A DNA stretch of 6,574 bases from an uncultured Eubacteriales bacterium (GTDB lineage Bacteria; Bacillota_A; Clostridia; Christensenellales; Aristaeellaceae). Below the pieces are notes generated by a model, which ran no database searches, was not told the DNA's origin, and saw nothing but the letters and a program-made list of their open reading frames with translations. A program made the position numbers and the translations under genes. The stretch spans positions 1 through 6,574 of the forward strand of contig CACYNZ010000212.1 of assembly GCA_902775835.1 (NCBI GenBank), in the 5' to 3' direction. Each line of letters opens with the position of its first letter. Within the stretch, counting starts at the first letter, position 1. This document shows, one piece after another, positions 5,557 to 6,574 of the stretch.

Positions 5557-6574
5557 GACGGATTCTCCTTTCTGCTGCCTGTCATATAGTAGCCGATCTC
5601 ATGCTTTTCTATGGAAGCGGGATCGAACTCACCGGTGATCTGGCCTTCATAGATGGTGACCATGCGGTCGCTGAGACGGTAGAGCTCATCCAAATCCGCG
5701 CTGACAAGAAGAATGGCACAGCCGCTGTTGCGCTTTTCCATGATCTGGTTATGAATGAAATCCATGGCTCCGATGTCCACTCCGCGGGTCGGCTGGGAGA
5801 TAATCAGCACAGGTGTGTCAAAGGAGAATTCCCGGGCGACCACCACTTTCTGCATGTTTCCGCCGGATAAAGAGCCGGCGGCGGTGTTGATACCGGCTCC
5901 GCGAATATCAAACTCATCATATATGGACTGGGCATATTTACGCATGGCACGTTTTTTGATGTGAAGCCGTCCAATGGAAAACTGAGGCCTGGTCTCTTTG
6001 CCCACCAGAAGATTGTCCGTGATATCCGCCTTGGCGGAGATGCCGGTGGAAAGCCGGTCTTCCGGAACATGGGAAAGGCCCAGTGCGCGGATCGCGCCAG
6101 GCTTCATGCCGGTGGCGTCCGTGCCAAGGATTTCGACTTTTCCGGAGGAAACCTTGCGCATGCCGGTGATGGCTTCGATCAATTCACTCTGTCCATTGCC
6201 TTCAATACCGGCAATTCCCAGCACTTCACCCTTGCGTACTGTGAGGGAAAGCCCTCTTACAGCGGGCAGACCGCGGTTGTCATTTACGTGCAGGTCTGTC
6301 ACGCGCACAGCAACGCTCTGATCCTCTGTGGGACGGTGATCCAGAGCTTCCATCAGCACGTCTTTGCCGACCATCATGGAAGCAAGAATCCGCTCATCAA
6401 CCTCAGAGGTATTGCATATACCGATAAGCTTCCCCTGGCGCATGACGCCCACGCGGTCGGAAATCGCCATGACTTCATAGAGCTTGTGCGTGATGATGAT
6501 CACAGTCATCTGCTTTTTCTGCACGATGGTCCGAATGACATCGAACAGCTCGTCGGTCTCCTGGGGAGTAAGAA
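5553..6574 (-). CDS. Sugar/nucleoside ABC transporter ATP-binding protein, NupO/YufO-like, 5'-partial
   Basis: This is the C-terminal part of a tandem ATPase (two ABC domains) that powers nucleoside uptake with the two downstream permeases. The frame is open to the window end; the first codon available reads Leu, continuing LTPQETDELFDVIRT, which is the post-Walker-B region of domain 1. Numbering from the GTG at 6524, which is internal and not a start, the domain 1 switch His is His13 (THKL). Domain 2 has a degenerate Walker A GIEGNGQS (106-113, Lys replaced by Gln112), signature LSGGNMQK (219-226), Walker B region VLIISQPTRGVD (239-250, Asp-Glu replaced by Ser-Gln) and VSADLDE in place of the switch His. 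These changes are typical of domain 2 in this subfamily and suggest only one competent ATP site. It is followed by the first permease with an ATGA overlap. Confidence 0.93.
   Translation of the reverse strand, partial: LTPQETDELFDVIRTIVQKKQMTVIIITHKLYEVMAISDRVGVMRQGKLIGICNTSEVDERILASMMVGKDVLMEALDHRPTEDQSVAVRVTDLHVNDNRGLPAVRGLSLTVRKGEVLGIAGIEGNGQSELIEAITGMRKVSSGKVEILGTDATGMKPGAIRALGLSHVPEDRLSTGISAKADITDNLLVGKETRPQFSIGRLHIKKRAMRKYAQSIYDEFDIRGAGINTAAGSLSGGNMQKVVVAREFSFDTPVLIISQPTRGVDIGAMDFIHNQIMEKRNSGCAILLVSADLDELYRLSDRMVTIYEGQITGEFDPASIEKHEIGYYMTGSRKENPS

Noticed and set aside
1..6574. CRISPR arrays, IS elements, phage genes, tRNA or rRNA genes, toxin-antitoxin or defence systems
   Set aside because: No regularly spaced repeats, terminal inverted repeats, transposase motifs or structural RNA sequences were seen; every coding frame is accounted for by housekeeping or transport families.

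Overview
The window looks like an ordinary chromosomal segment of a Bacillota (Firmicutes) bacterium, probably a clostridial relative of moderate G+C. The grounds are strong AGGAGG-type ribosome binding sites, sigma-A promoters with 17-bp spacers, compact rho-independent terminators, a DUF1292 (YrzB-type) protein, and a NupO/NupP/NupQ (YufO/P/Q)-type nucleoside ABC transporter. I cannot place it to genus. There is no sign of phage, IS element, CRISPR array, tRNA or rRNA.

Left part (1-1890, + strand): two S41 (C-terminal processing peptidase) family genes overlap by ATGA. The first is cut by the window start. It has lost the Ser, Lys and Gln catalytic positions, so it should be a pseudo-protease. 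The second is a complete exported S41 protease with an intact catalytic triad. A perfect 19-bp hairpin follows and also ends the convergent DUF1292 gene.

Middle (1920-3583): the acidic DUF1292 gene (- strand) and rplS (ribosomal protein L19, + strand) are divergent, each with its own well-formed promoter. The intergenic region carries an 11-bp sequence twice, once at the DUF1292 transcription start and once in the rplS leader. rplS has its own terminator and is not in the usual rpsP-rimM-trmD-rplS operon. Next is a purine-type phosphoribosyltransferase with its own promoter and terminator.

Right part (3584-6574, - strand): three ABC transporter genes (ATPase, permease, permease) are coupled by ATGA overlaps. 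The ATPase runs off the window end, and the usual substrate-binding lipoprotein (BMP family) would lie further upstream. They converge on the phosphoribosyltransferase gene across a bidirectional terminator. Together these suggest nucleoside/nucleobase uptake next to salvage into nucleotides, though the two units have separate promoters.

I found no convincing new multi-gene system. The best leads are the inactive/active S41 pair and the repeat and hairpin structure in the DUF1292-rplS divergent region.
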